The position numbers and the translations under genes are program-made. Below, piece after piece: positions 1 to 8,203 of a DNA stretch of 37,160 bases. The notes beneath the pieces are model-generated. The model made no database searches. It worked only from the letters and a program-made list of their open reading frames with translations, and was not told the DNA's origin. Origin of the DNA: Coriobacteriales bacterium (GTDB taxonomy: Bacteria; Actinomycetota; Coriobacteriia; Coriobacteriales; UBA8131); NCBI GenBank assembly GCA_031290175.1, contig JAITOC010000059.1, positions 1-37,160 of the forward strand. The letters are read 5' to 3'. Each line of letters opens with the position of its first letter. Positions within the stretch are counted from its first letter, which is position 1.

Positions 1-57
1 GAGCTTGCCGCCCGCATCCAGACCATGCTTGAGGAGGGGAGGAGCTATGCCATCTAG
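1..57 (+). CDS. C-terminal end of an upstream gene, probably the OppD-type ATPase (partial)
   Basis: An open frame enters from the left edge and stops at TAG 55-57, giving the tail ELAARIQTMLEEGRSYAI. It overlaps the start of the next gene (ATG at 47) by 11 bases, so the two are translationally coupled. The next gene is an OppF-type ATPase, and in peptide ABC transporter operons the usual upstream neighbour is the OppD-type ATPase. That identity rests on context only, since 18 residues are not diagnostic. Confidence 0.5.
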   Translation, partial: ELAARIQTMLEEGRSYAI

Positions 58-985
58 TGCCAGCGATGCCGTGCTCAAGGTAAGCAACCTGCATAAGAGC
101 TTCAAGGCAAAGGGGCGCACCGTCCATGCTGTCAATAACGTCTCGTTCGAGATCAGGCGCGGCGAGAACTTTGGACTGGTGGGGGAGTCGGGCAGCGGCA
201 AGTCCACCGTGGCGCGCACGGTCATACGGCTGTATGCCCCCAGCTCGGGGCGCATCGAGTTCGATGGCGAGGATGTGTCGGGCAGGATGGGCAAGGGCGA
301 GCTCGCACTTCTGCGCACCAGGATGCAGATGATCTTTCAGGACCCGTCGTCGTCGCTTAACCCGCGGCGCAAGGTGGGGGACCTGGTGGCGGCCGGGCTT
401 GACATCAACAAGCGCTGTGCCAATGCAAAGGAGCGCAGCCGCAGGGTCATCGAGATGCTGGAGCAGGTGGGGCTCTCGGCCGAGCAGTCCGAGCGCTACC
501 CCCAGCAGTTCTCGGGCGGGCAGAAGCAGCGTATCGGCATCGCGCGCGCGCTCATCATGAGTCCCAGCCTCGTGATAGCCGATGAGCCGATAAGTGCACT
601 TGACGTGTCGATTCAGGCGCAAATTGTGAATCTCATGCGCAGCACGCAGGACAGGCTGGGGACCTCGTACCTGTTTATCTCACACGACCTCTCCATCGTG
701 CGCTACATCAGCGACCGCATAGGGGTGTTGCACGAAGGCTATCTGGTCGAATCCGGACTCACCAGCGAGATATTCACCACGCCCGTGCACCCGTATACCC
801 GCGCACTGCTCTCAGCGATACCACGCCCCAACCCCTTGGTGGAGCGGCATAGACAGAGCCTTGCCTACGACCCCGCCCGCGCAGGCATCGATTACGCCCA
901 GGGCGACTACCACTACGTCTCACCAACACATCGGGTGTTGGCAACAGAAAAGGAGCTACCACAATGGACACAGAAAAGAACGTGA
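47..985 (+). CDS. Oligopeptide/dipeptide ABC transporter ATP-binding protein (OppF/DppF type)
   Basis: Cytoplasmic ATPase that powers peptide import. The ORF track starts at 5, but ATG 47 is preceded by a purine-rich GGGGAGGAG and removes a non-conserved N-terminus, giving 312 residues. Visible motifs are Walker A GESGSGKST, Q-loop IFQDP, signature FSGGQKQR, Walker B VIADEPISALD and H-loop SHD. The C-terminal PVHPYTRALL segment is typical of the OppD/F C-terminal extension. It overlaps the following oppA-like gene by 22 bases and the preceding frame by 11, so it lies inside an operon whose permease genes would be upstream of the window. Family assignment is strong. Whether the substrate is a dipeptide, oligopeptide or something else such as nickel cannot be read from this. 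Confidence 0.93.
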   Translation: MPSSASDAVLKVSNLHKSFKAKGRTVHAVNNVSFEIRRGENFGLVGESGSGKSTVARTVIRLYAPSSGRIEFDGEDVSGRMGKGELALLRTRMQMIFQDPSSSLNPRRKVGDLVAAGLDINKRCANAKERSRRVIEMLEQVGLSAEQSERYPQQFSGGQKQRIGIARALIMSPSLVIADEPISALDVSIQAQIVNLMRSTQDRLGTSYLFISHDLSIVRYISDRIGVLHEGYLVESGLTSEIFTTPVHPYTRALLSAIPRPNPLVERHRQSLAYDPARAGIDYAQGDYHYVSPTHRVLATEKELPQWTQKRT

Positions 986-2664
986 ACAGTACGCACAAGG
1001 TCAACCTCTCGCGACGCGGCTTTGTCAAAACGGCCGCTACCGGCATCGCTCTTGCGGCTGCGGGCGGCAGTGGGGTCTTGCTCGGTGCCTGCAGCGACTC
1101 CGCAGGCATCGAAGGCGGCGGTGCCACGGCAACAGGCACACAGCGCATCCTCAAGCTCCAAATCGATGGAGAACCGGGGAGCCTCGACACCAACTACGCC
1201 TTTGACGGCACCTCCAACATCATCGTCAATGCCACTACCGCATCGCTGTTTCGCATCGACGAGAACAACGAGGCGGTGCCGGATCTGGTGGACACCTACA
1301 CCATAAGCGACGATGGCCTCACCTACACCTTCGTACTCAAAGAGACCACCTGGACAAGTGGCACCCCGCTCACGGCACACGACTTTGTCTATTCCTGGAA
1401 GCGTCTCGTCGACCCCGAGGGCGGCTTTGGTAACGCGCAGCAGCTCTCGGCTGCCGGCATCCTCAACGCTGCCGCCATCATCGCGGGCGAGAAGCCGGCA
1501 AGCACATTGGGGGTTGAGGCGCTGGATGACACGACCCTCCAGATCACGCTTGACCGCCCCGTGCCTTACGTCGAGCGCATCCTGCGCAACACCAACGTGC
1601 GCCCCATCGAGCAAGGCTTTTTCGAGGCACAGGGCAGCAACTGGGGCACCTCGCCCGAGACGCACAACGCCTGTGGACCGTACCAGCTCTCGGCGTTCCA
1701 AGCGGCGACGCCCACCATCGAGTTGATCAAGAACCCAAACTATCATGCCGCAGACAAAATCCCCTTTGATGGCCTGCGTTTTCAGGTGATCACCGACGCA
1801 CAGCAGGCGCTGTTCTCATACCAAAACGGCGACCTCGATATCCTTGAGCTCAAGGGTGACCAGGTTGAGCTGTACGAGGACGACCCCACCTACCACTCCG
1901 AGCGCAGGGCACAGATCTTCTACATCGCCTTAAACACGCAACTGCCCGGTCTCGCGTCTCCCAAGCTGCGCAAGGCGCTCGGGCTGGCAATCGACAAGGA
2001 GTATCTCACCACCAACATTCTTAAGAACGGCTCTGTTCCCGCCTATTACTTCGTCCCTTATGACTTTGCCTTCGACTCAAAGGATGAGGACTTTCGCACG
2101 GGGGCACCCCTGTATCAACAGGTAGACAAAGGCGAGGCGCTCCGGCTTTGGAACGAGGTGCAGGCAGAGACAGGCGTAGATGCCTTCACCTTCAGCGTCG
2201 TCTTGGGCGAGGATACCATTTCGCAAACGGTTGGCCAATACATCCAGGCGCAGATTCAAGACACCTTGCCCGGCGTCACGCTTGAGCTCAGTCCTGCCCC
2301 TGACAAGGTCTGGTACGAGGTGCTTGAGCAGCGCGAATGGGGTCTTGACAACGATTGGTGGTGGGGCGAGTACCCCGATGCCGTCGCCAACCTCATGCTG
2401 TTCACGGGCACCAGTGACTACAACTTCTCCGGCTACGATAACGAGGAATTCAACGCCATCATCCATGACGTCGACACGCTCCCCCTTGCAGCAAACGAGG
2501 CAGAACGGCTCAAGGCTCTGCACCGTGCTGAAGAGATCATCCTCGACGAGGATACTGCACTTCTCCCCCTGTACCAGGCCGCACAGGGCTACCTCAGCAA
2601 CCCGGAGCTCAACGTTCCGTACACAAGTGGCGCATATGTTTTGGAAGACATCAGTATCAGGTAA
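964..2664 (+). CDS. Peptide ABC transporter substrate-binding lipoprotein (SBP family 5, OppA-like), Tat-type signal
   Basis: Extracytoplasmic binding protein of 566 residues that would capture peptides for the transporter encoded just upstream. ATG 964 follows AAGGAGCTACCACA. The N-terminus has a twin-arginine motif SRRGFVK (residues 16-22), an Ala/Gly-rich hydrophobic stretch and a lipobox LLGAC with the lipidated Cys at about 43, so export of the folded protein by Tat and lipid anchoring is likely. Family-5 features include the early EPGSLDTNYAFD segment, SGTPLTAHDFVYSWKRL and the LRKALGLAIDKEYL helix. Length fits the family. The 22-base overlap with the ATPase gene indicates co-expression. 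Its ligand is unknown. Confidence 0.92.
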   Translation: MDTEKNVNSTHKVNLSRRGFVKTAATGIALAAAGGSGVLLGACSDSAGIEGGGATATGTQRILKLQIDGEPGSLDTNYAFDGTSNIIVNATTASLFRIDENNEAVPDLVDTYTISDDGLTYTFVLKETTWTSGTPLTAHDFVYSWKRLVDPEGGFGNAQQLSAAGILNAAAIIAGEKPASTLGVEALDDTTLQITLDRPVPYVERILRNTNVRPIEQGFFEAQGSNWGTSPETHNACGPYQLSAFQAATPTIELIKNPNYHAADKIPFDGLRFQVITDAQQALFSYQNGDLDILELKGDQVELYEDDPTYHSERRAQIFYIALNTQLPGLASPKLRKALGLAIDKEYLTTNILKNGSVPAYYFVPYDFAFDSKDEDFRTGAPLYQQVDKGEALRLWNEVQAETGVDAFTFSVVLGEDTISQTVGQYIQAQIQDTLPGVTLELSPAPDKVWYEVLEQREWGLDNDWWWGEYPDAVANLMLFTGTSDYNFSGYDNEEFNAIIHDVDTLPLAANEAERLKALHRAEEIILDEDTALLPLYQAAQGYLSNPELNVPYTSGAYVLEDISIR

Positions 2665-2690
2665 CAAACCCCAACGAGAAAGGAACCATC

Positions 2691-3218
2691 ATGGGCAACA
2701 CAAACACCGTATTACAGGCAATCAGCGACCGCAGGAGCATCCGAGGCTATAAGCCGGAGCAGATAAGTGGGGGGGAACTCAGCGCCCTTCTCAAGGCGGC
2801 TCTCGAGTCGCCCAGCGCCAACAACGCACAGCCATGGCACTTCACTGTCGTGCAGAACCCCAAGCTCCTTGACGAGATCAATGCAGAAGTCGTGAAGAAC
2901 CTGGAGGGCGTCAGCGATATTTTCTATGGAGCGCCCACCGTGATTTTCATCAGCAGCGACCCCGAAAGCCGCTGGGGACGCATTGATTCCGGCATCGCCG
3001 TCCAGACCATCGCGCTCGCCGCGCAGGGGCTTGGTCTGGGTTCGGTCATCCTCGGTCTGCCCGATTTCGCTTTTGCTGGCGACAAGAGAGAGCATTTCAC
3101 CGTCGCACTCAAATTCCCACAGGGTCAGACTTTCGCGGTAGCCATTGCAGTGGGTTACCCCACAACCACCAAGGAGGCTCACCCCAACGAACCCGACCGC
3201 ATCGACCACGTGATCTGA
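2691..3218 (+). CDS. Nitroreductase family protein (FMN-dependent)
   Basis: A 175-residue flavoprotein of the nitroreductase fold, probably an NAD(P)H-dependent reductase. The start follows GAGAAAGGAACCATC. Diagnostic segments are the N-terminal DRRSIRGY phosphate-binding arginines, ESPSANNAQPWHF and a C-terminal AIAVGYP strand. It lies 26 bases after the OppA-like gene and may be the last gene of that operon. It converges on the ABC-F gene with only 20 bases between them, and no clear terminator is visible. Substrates of this family cannot be predicted from sequence. Confidence 0.88.
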   Translation: MGNTNTVLQAISDRRSIRGYKPEQISGGELSALLKAALESPSANNAQPWHFTVVQNPKLLDEINAEVVKNLEGVSDIFYGAPTVIFISSDPESRWGRIDSGIAVQTIALAAQGLGLGSVILGLPDFAFAGDKREHFTVALKFPQGQTFAVAIAVGYPTTTKEAHPNEPDRIDHVI

Positions 3219-3238
3219 TTGCTGTTACTTGGTGCCCC

Positions 3239-5116
3239 TTATGCGCCCTCAAGTCTCTGGGTGAGGTTAAACCATAGGGTCTCAAGTTCGGCTATCTGTG
3301 CTTGAACCTGCTGTAGTTGCTGCTGGGAGTCGATGAGCGCCTGGTAGTCAGAGGGGTCGGCGTCTGCCATCTGCTGCTTGAGCGTTGCGACCTTCTGCTC
3401 CTGTGTGGCGATGCGTCGCTCGCATGCCGCGCGTTCCTTTTTCAGGAGACGAAGCTCCGCGCTGCTGAGCTGCTGTTTCTCAGCAAGGTTGTTGACAGTC
3501 TGCCCCGGCTCTTGCCCGTCTTCCTGCCCCTGTGTACGGGCTCGGGTGTCTTGTCGCCCCTGCTCCGGCGCCCGCCCCTGCGCGCCTGCCCCCACCCGCT
3601 CCCGCGCTCTTGCTCGCTCGCCGAGCAAGCTCAGGTACTCGTCCACGCCGCCGGGCATATGGGTGAGGTTTCCGTCCATGAGGGCAAACTGATCATCGGT
3701 CACACGCTCCATCAAAAAGCGATCGTGACTGACCAGCAGCAGCGTGCCCGGCCAGGAGTCGAGCAGATCCTCCATAAGCGCGAGCATATCGACATCCATG
3801 TCATTGCCGGGCTCATCGAGGATGAGCACGTTGGGCTCGTCTGCCAGCACGAGAAGCAGTTGCAGGCGCCGCTTCTGTCCACCGGATAGGTCGCGCACAA
3901 AGGAGGAAAGGTGCGCGCGCTCAAAGCCTAACCGCTCCAACAGCTGCGAGGTCGTTACCTCCTTGCCGTCGATGACGAGGTGGGTCTTGTGCTGTTTGAG
4001 CACGTCGCGCACCCGCTCGTTGGCAACAAGCTCCAGCTCGTCAAGCAACTGCGAGAGGGTCGCCTGCTTCACGGTCTGTCCGGTCTTGAGCGTGCCAGAA
4101 GTGGGGGAGTAGATGCCCCGGATAAGCTTCAGAAGGGTGGTCTTGCCGCTGCCGTTCTCCCCCAGGATGCCAAGGCGGTCGCCCGGGCCGATGAGCCAAC
4201 TGAGCCTGTTCAGCACGGTCGAATCCCCGAAGCGCATGGTCACGTCCTTGAGCTCGAAAACCTGCTTGCCCAGGCGTGTCATGGCAGCGCGTTTGAGCTC
4301 CAGGGCGTTGCGCAGCGGGGGGTCTGAGGCGATAAGCTCCTGCGCGAGTTTGACGTGGAACTTGGGCTTGGTCGCGCGGGCGCGAGCCCCACGCGCGAGC
4401 CAGGCAAGCTCCTTGCGCAGCTCGTTTTGGCGCTTCTGCTCCGCCACCGCCAAGCTGCGCTCGCGCTCAACGCGTTGCAGGATGTAGGCTGAGTACCCGC
4501 CCTCAAACGGCTCGACCCGCCCTCCGTGAACCTCCCACATCGCCTGCGCGACTTCGTCGAGGAACCAGCGGTCGTGAGTGACAACGAGCAGAGCCCCTAA
4601 GCCCTGTGGCCAGCGGTTTGTGAGGTGACCCGCCAGCCAGGATATCGCCTGCATATCGAGGTGGTTGGTCGGCTCATCGAGCATCAAAACGTCCCATTGG
4701 CCGATAAGGAGACGGGCGAGGTCAACGCGTCTGCGCTGCCCGCCCGAGAGCTCGCTTATCCTGCCCTCCCAGGGGATGCCAGCAAGGAGGGCGTCGATGA
4801 TCTCACGCGTGCGGCGATCCGCCGCCCAGGTGAACGCAGGCGTGTCGCCAACAACCTCCTGCGCAACGGTCGCATCTCTGTCCAGCGCGTCACTTTGCGC
4901 AAGCAGACCGACCGACACGTTGCCCCTGCGGATGACCTCACCCGCGTCGGGCTCAAGCGCGCCGCCCAGCACCTTGAGCAGGGTGGATTTGCCGTCTCCA
5001 TTGCGCCCGACGATACCGATGCGGTCGCCCTCGTCGATCCCGAGCGTCACTCTGTCGAGCACGCGCTTGACCCCGTATTCGACCGCTATGTCCTTTGCGT
5101 TGAGCAAGACTGCCAT
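3239..5116 (-). CDS. uup: ABC-F family ATPase, Uup-like
   Basis: Cytosolic ABC-F protein of 625 residues with two ATPase domains and no membrane part. ABC-F proteins act on ribosomes, and Uup has also been linked to DNA structures. Domain 1 has Walker A GRNGDGKST, signature LSGGQRRR and Walker B LMLDEPTNHLD. Domain 2 has GENGSGKTT, LSGGQKRR and LILDEPGNDMD. The C-terminus, after a low-complexity Arg/Gln/Gly linker, is a coiled coil (KKERAACERRIATQEQKV) as in Uup. The track ORF begins at 5299, but ATG 5116 is preceded on the minus strand by AAGGAG at good spacing and starts with the conserved MAVLLNAKDIAVEYG. A TATACT -10-like box lies at 5177-5182. Confidence 0.9.
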   Translation of the reverse strand: MAVLLNAKDIAVEYGVKRVLDRVTLGIDEGDRIGIVGRNGDGKSTLLKVLGGALEPDAGEVIRRGNVSVGLLAQSDALDRDATVAQEVVGDTPAFTWAADRRTREIIDALLAGIPWEGRISELSGGQRRRVDLARLLIGQWDVLMLDEPTNHLDMQAISWLAGHLTNRWPQGLGALLVVTHDRWFLDEVAQAMWEVHGGRVEPFEGGYSAYILQRVERERSLAVAEQKRQNELRKELAWLARGARARATKPKFHVKLAQELIASDPPLRNALELKRAAMTRLGKQVFELKDVTMRFGDSTVLNRLSWLIGPGDRLGILGENGSGKTTLLKLIRGIYSPTSGTLKTGQTVKQATLSQLLDELELVANERVRDVLKQHKTHLVIDGKEVTTSQLLERLGFERAHLSSFVRDLSGGQKRRLQLLLVLADEPNVLILDEPGNDMDVDMLALMEDLLDSWPGTLLLVSHDRFLMERVTDDQFALMDGNLTHMPGGVDEYLSLLGERARARERVGAGAQGRAPEQGRQDTRARTQGQEDGQEPGQTVNNLAEKQQLSSAELRLLKKERAACERRIATQEQKVATLKQQMADADPSDYQALIDSQQQLQQVQAQIAELETLWFNLTQRLEGA

Positions 5117-5176
5117 GTAAAACTCCTTGCACAGGTCAGCGTATGACCGCGCATCTTTGCGTTGTAAAGAAACAGA

Positions 5177-5182
5177 AGTATA
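5177..5182 (-). promoter_or_regulatory. Probable -10 element for the ABC-F gene
   Basis: Read on the minus strand this is TATACT, a near-consensus -10 hexamer about 60 bases upstream of the ABC-F start at 5116. No convincing -35 hexamer is present at 16-18 bases, so the call is tentative. The 158-base gap between this gene and xdhC must hold promoters for both divergent genes. Confidence 0.4.
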
Positions 5183-5274
5183 CCGCATACGTCCTATACA
5201 ACCGCACCCCAACGCCGTCTTCTGTGTCATACTAACAGCTGAAGAAGAATCGGCACAGTGAAAGGATAAGCAGC

Positions 5275-6213
5275 ATGACCACGACCATGAAAGATGCACT
5301 CAGCGGTATCGTGCAGGCATTGCAGGAGGGGAGTACGCCCCGTTTGGATCCTGTAGTGTTTACCTGCTTCAACAAGGAGTCCCTGGCGGATCAGCCGGAA
5401 ATCGACACAGTCTCGATTCAGGGGCTTGCCGCGAGCTTGAGTGCTGCCGATATCCCCACATTTGAACGAGCGCTCGAACTGCTTGAGGCGGGCGTCGCTG
5501 CCTGGGTCGGCTTCAAGTTCGTCATATATGCTACCGTGGCTCTCTCTTCTATAGGGGGGGAGGGAGCGAGCGCCGACGCTTCCCCGGGTGTCTTTGTGGT
5601 GACGGAGGATAAGGAGATTACGTTCAGCCGCCCCTATACGAAGCGCGACGAGAAGCAGATGCTCGACATAACGCGCGGCCCACACATGCATAATGAGCAG
5701 TTCCCCGGCGTTGCCTGGCTCTCCCAGCCACTGCTGGTGCCCGGGCGCGTGTTTGTCTTCGGGGCAGGGGAGGTGCCGCTCTGGGTCGAGCGCATGGCCG
5801 CTGCCGTCGCCTTCAAGACAACGGTTATCGATGACGACGAGCTCTATCTTACAGAAGAACGATTCCCGCTTTCAGAGCGCGTACACATCGATTCCTTTGA
5901 CGCTGTTCCTGACCTTGGAATCAGTGAGAGGGATTACGTCTGTGTGCTGACCCGTGGGCACGTGAATGACCCTGAAGCCCTGGTCTGCGCGCTTACAACA
6001 GATGCGCATTACATCGGCATGATGGGTTGTGCCGTAAAGAACGAGCGCGTTTTTGCAAAGGTACAGGAGGCAGGATTCACGCGCGAGCAGCTTGAGGCAA
6101 CGCATTCACCCATCGGACTCAAATTTGGCGCCAAGACTCCGCCCGAACTGGCGATGTGCATTGTTGCAGAGCTCATCCAAGACCGCTATAATCGCCGGAC
6201 GAACCACGGCTGA
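5275..6213 (+). CDS. xdhC: XdhC family protein (molybdenum hydroxylase maturation factor)
   Basis: A 312-residue protein with the XdhC/CoxI organisation. XdhC proteins bind or sulfurate the molybdenum cofactor and insert it into xanthine-dehydrogenase-type enzymes. The C-terminal Rossmann-like part is clear: FVFGAGEVPLW, then CVLTRGHVNDPEAL, YIGMMGCAVKNERVF and the family ending THSPIGLKFGAKTPPELAMCI. The N-terminal domain is more divergent. The start ATG follows GAAAGGATAAGCAGC. No molybdenum hydroxylase subunits lie next to it, so it is an orphan copy here, though modABC follows about 2 kb downstream and a molybdoenzyme starts at the right edge. Confidence 0.85.
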   Translation: MTTTMKDALSGIVQALQEGSTPRLDPVVFTCFNKESLADQPEIDTVSIQGLAASLSAADIPTFERALELLEAGVAAWVGFKFVIYATVALSSIGGEGASADASPGVFVVTEDKEITFSRPYTKRDEKQMLDITRGPHMHNEQFPGVAWLSQPLLVPGRVFVFGAGEVPLWVERMAAAVAFKTTVIDDDELYLTEERFPLSERVHIDSFDAVPDLGISERDYVCVLTRGHVNDPEALVCALTTDAHYIGMMGCAVKNERVFAKVQEAGFTREQLEATHSPIGLKFGAKTPPELAMCIVAELIQDRYNRRTNHG

Positions 6214-6298
6214 CAGGGGTTCCACAACGGCTTTGCTCGGAGCAACCGTCAGCACTGTAGTTGTCTGAAGGAAGAGGGGGAGAAGGAGAGTAGGTCTT

Positions 6299-6571
6299 AT
6301 GTATTATTGGTTGTTGCCGCCTGTTGCGCGTATCAGGATTCCGGTAAATAATCCCATCGGAGCGATAATAGTCCAGGTAATTGTCTCAGCCGCCATTATC
6401 GGCATCGTCTATTCGGCTCTCGATTTCGTCGTCAACAAGATTATCCTCAGAAAGCTTGAAAAAGCGGAACAAGACAAGCACGTCCTCAACAAGATTATCA
6501 ATTGGCTTGCAGCCTTGCTGGCGATAGCAGCTGTTATCCTGCTTATCCCAACGGTTATGAAACTGTTCTGA
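6299..6571 (+). CDS. Small two-TM membrane protein, unknown function
   Basis: A 90-residue hydrophobic protein that I do not recognise. It has two predicted membrane helices (about residues 20-42 and 65-88) separated by a charged Lys/Glu-rich loop (LRKLEKAEQDKH). The start is preceded by GAAGGAGAGTAGGTCTT, a credible ribosome binding site. It lies 85 bases after xdhC in the same direction and 280 bases before infC. Coding potential looks real from its composition and ribosome binding site, but no role can be assigned. Confidence 0.6.
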   Translation: MYYWLLPPVARIRIPVNNPIGAIIVQVIVSAAIIGIVYSALDFVVNKIILRKLEKAEQDKHVLNKIINWLAALLAIAAVILLIPTVMKLF

Positions 6572-6629
6572 TTGGGGTTTCATTGAGAGACGCTCATGCC
6601 TCACCCGCAGCACCTCTCTTGTCTGTGAC

Positions 6630-6660
6630 TTGCCACAAGCCGTAAGCTTTGTGGTATAGT
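6630..6660 (+). promoter_or_regulatory. Promoter of the infC-rpmI-rplT operon
   Basis: TTGCCA (6630-6635) and TATAGT (6655-6660) with a 19-base spacer. The -10 box is preceded by TGG, giving an extended -10 that would offset the long spacer. Transcription would start near 6667, leaving a leader of about 180 bases before infC. Confidence 0.55.
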
Positions 6661-6697
6661 GTCTCAGTTGTCTTCTGCGGGCTATCTCGCAAAGACA

Positions 6698-6727
6698 CAT
6701 AAGCGGGAGCAGGCTCCCCACCTTATG
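6698..6727 (+). promoter_or_regulatory. Large hairpin in the infC leader
   Basis: CATAAG (6698-6703) pairs with CTTATG (6722-6727), and the nested GGGAG (6705-6709) pairs with CTCCC (6714-6718) around a CAGG loop. It lies between the promoter and the attenuator and is a candidate element of an autoregulatory leader, as known for infC/rplT operons in other bacteria. No homology to a named leader family was recognised. Confidence 0.5.
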
Positions 6728-6795
6728 GCGCTTTTGGCTGCTGTCTGGTCTTACAGATGGATAATCGGTGTACCATTGCCGTTCCCTTTGTTGTG

Positions 6796-6829
6796 ACCCG
6801 CAGCCCTGTGCTAGCGGGTTTTTGGTTTT
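6796..6829 (+). terminator. Attenuator (intrinsic terminator) upstream of infC
   Basis: ACCCGC-AGC pairs with GCT-a-GCGGGT (9 bp with one bulged base, loop CCTGT), directly followed by TTTTTGGTTTT. It sits only about 20 bases before the infC start and after its promoter, so it should act as a conditional terminator rather than an operon end. Confidence 0.65.
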
Positions 6830-6849
6830 CGGCATATGGAGGTGACACT

Positions 6850-7404
6850 ATAAGCACACAGGGGCCTAGGCTCAACGAGGATATTACAGCTCGTGAGGTT
6901 CGTCTGATCGGTGTAGACGGCTCGCAATTGGGTATCTTCTCTATCGACGGCGCTCAACGCATTGCGGATGAGCAGGGGATGGATCTCGTGGAGATCGCTC
7001 CCGAAGCCCAGCCGCCGGTCTGCAGGGTCATGGACTATGGCAAGTTCAAGTACGAGCAAGCCATCAAGGCAAAGCAGAGTCGCAAGAACCAGACTCGGGT
7101 CGATATCAAGGAGATGAAGTTCCGTCCGAAGATTGACACGGGTGATTACGAGACCAAGAAGAAGCACATCATGCGCTTTCTGGGCGGGGGAGCCAAGGTC
7201 AAGGTGACCATCATGTTTCGTGGACGTGAGATGGCACATCCAGAGCTCGGTCTCAACATCTTGGAAAAACTCGCTGGAGATCTCAAGGGCGAGGCAATTA
7301 TTGACAGTCAACCAAAGCTTGAGGGGCGCAATATGTTCATGCTTATCTCCCCTCTCAAAAAGAAGGAAAAGGAGGCAAAAGATGCCAAAGATGAAGACGC
7401 ATAG
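6850..7404 (+). CDS. infC: Translation initiation factor IF-3, AUA start codon
   Basis: IF-3 binds the 30S subunit and checks start-codon selection. The 184-residue protein has both domains: N-terminal [15 protein letters not shown], the helix [10 protein letters not shown], and C-terminal [20 protein letters not shown]. The track ORF starts at ATG 6757, but that start has no ribosome binding site and would translate through the attenuator. A strong GGAGGTGA (6838-6845) with correct spacing points to ATA at 6850, giving (M)[10 protein letters not shown], which resembles the MST...RVNE start of actinobacterial IF-3. Non-AUG starts are the known basis of IF-3 autoregulation in enterobacteria (AUU), so AUA is plausible. 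The 3' end overlaps rpmI by 23 bases. Confidence 0.93.
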   Translation: MSTQGPRLNEDITAREVRLIGVDGSQLGIFSIDGAQRIADEQGMDLVEIAPEAQPPVCRVMDYGKFKYEQAIKAKQSRKNQTRVDIKEMKFRPKIDTGDYETKKKHIMRFLGGGAKVKVTIMFRGREMAHPELGLNILEKLAGDLKGEAIIDSQPKLEGRNMFMLISPLKKKEKEAKDAKDEDA

Positions 7405-7579
7405 AGGCTCCGCAAAGCGGTTCAGGGTAACGGGCACCGGCAAGATCATACGCTCAAAGGCGTATAAGAGCCACATCCTGGAGAAGAAGTCACAGAAGCG
7501 TAAGCGTAACTTCCGCCACGAGACGGAAGTCGCGAAAAGTGATTACAAAGTCATCGCACGCAGCCTTGGTCTGCGTTAG
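7382..7579 (+). CDS. rpmI: 50S ribosomal protein bL35
   Basis: A 65-residue basic ribosomal protein beginning [20 protein letters not shown], the standard bL35 N-terminus. The track ORF begins at 7220, but the true start is ATG 7382, preceded by AAAAGGAGGCAAAAG and overlapping the end of infC by 23 bases. It is the middle gene of the conserved infC-rpmI-rplT operon. Confidence 0.97.
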   Translation: MPKMKTHRGSAKRFRVTGTGKIIRSKAYKSHILEKKSQKRKRNFRHETEVAKSDYKVIARSLGLR

Positions 7580-7611
7580 GTCATAGTGGGATTTTAAAGG
7601 AGTGAGCAGCA

Positions 7612-7971
7612 ATGGCACGCATTAAGCGTTCGGTTTCAGCACGAAAGAAGCGTCGGGTAGTTCTCGCACGCGCAAAGGGTTACTACGGAGCAAAATCGCG
7701 TCAGTACAAGACGGCAAAGGAGCAGGTTCACCATTCACTGCAATATGCCTACCGTGACCGCCGCAACAAGAAGCGCGTCATCCGACGCCTGTGGATCACA
7801 CGCATCAACGCAGCCGCGCGCCTGAGCGGCCTGTCGTACTCGGTGTTCATGAATGGCCTAAAGAGAGCCGGCGTGCAACTCGACCGTAAGGTCCTCGCCG
7901 ACCTCGCCGTCAACGACGCAGCCGCCTTCGCCGACCTCGCTGAGGTTGCCAAGAAGGCTGTGGCGGCATAG
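7612..7971 (+). CDS. rplT: 50S ribosomal protein bL20
   Basis: A 119-residue protein matching bL20: basic N-terminus [26 protein letters not shown], then [21 protein letters not shown] and the [18 protein letters not shown] end. It is an early-assembly 23S rRNA-binding protein, and in other bacteria it represses its own operon through the leader mRNA. The start follows AAAGGAGTGAGCAGCA. A perfect terminator hairpin follows 34 bases after the stop. Confidence 0.98.
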   Translation: MARIKRSVSARKKRRVVLARAKGYYGAKSRQYKTAKEQVHHSLQYAYRDRRNKKRVIRRLWITRINAAARLSGLSYSVFMNGLKRAGVQLDRKVLADLAVNDAAAFADLAEVAKKAVAA

Positions 7972-8005
7972 GTTCTCGGCGGCAGAAGCAAAGCAGTGTC
8001 CGTGC

Positions 8006-8033
8006 AAAAGGTGCTCCATGGAGCACCTTTTTT
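8006..8033 (+). terminator. Intrinsic terminator of infC-rpmI-rplT
   Basis: GGTGCTCC pairs with GGAGCACC around a short AT loop, flanked by AAAA before and TTTTTT after. The dyad with its flanking A and T runs could work in both directions. Confidence 0.92.
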
Positions 8034-8060
8034 GCGCCAGGGGAGCGCTGACCAAAGCAT

Positions 8061-8084
8061 CCTGTGCCTACGGTGGCGTGCAGG
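8061..8084 (+). promoter_or_regulatory. Hairpin upstream of the modABC promoter, role unknown
   Basis: CCTG-t-GCC pairs with GGC-gtg-CAGG around a six-base loop. It lies upstream of the best modA promoter (8111-8139), so it is unlikely to be in the modABC mRNA. It does not match what I recall of the molybdenum-cofactor riboswitch consensus. Confidence 0.25.
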
Positions 8085-8110
8085 AGGAGAGCCGCTGGGC
8101 TGTAGCTTGA

Positions 8111-8139
8111 TTGACTCGCTGCTGGATGAGCCTCATAAT
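8111..8139 (+). promoter_or_regulatory. modA: Promoter of modABC
   Basis: TTGACT (8111-8116), a 17-base spacer and CATAAT (8134-8139), about 65 bases upstream of modA. An imperfect ATTC...GAAT dyad follows downstream near 8159-8176, where an operator could sit. I did not recognise a ModE-type site. Confidence 0.7.
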
Positions 8140-8203
8140 CAGGTGACCCGAACGAGGATATTCTTGATCGGGGGAATGCCCAGAGGAAGAGAGGAAGAAA
8201 GAA

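Noticed and set aside
6757-6849. ATG 6757 as the infC start
   Set aside because: No ribosome binding site, the extra 31 residues are unlike IF-3, and translation would cross the attenuator hairpin.
8040-8203. Molybdenum-cofactor riboswitch upstream of modA
   Set aside because: The hairpin present does not match the consensus I recall, and the best promoter lies downstream of it, so it would not be in the mRNA.
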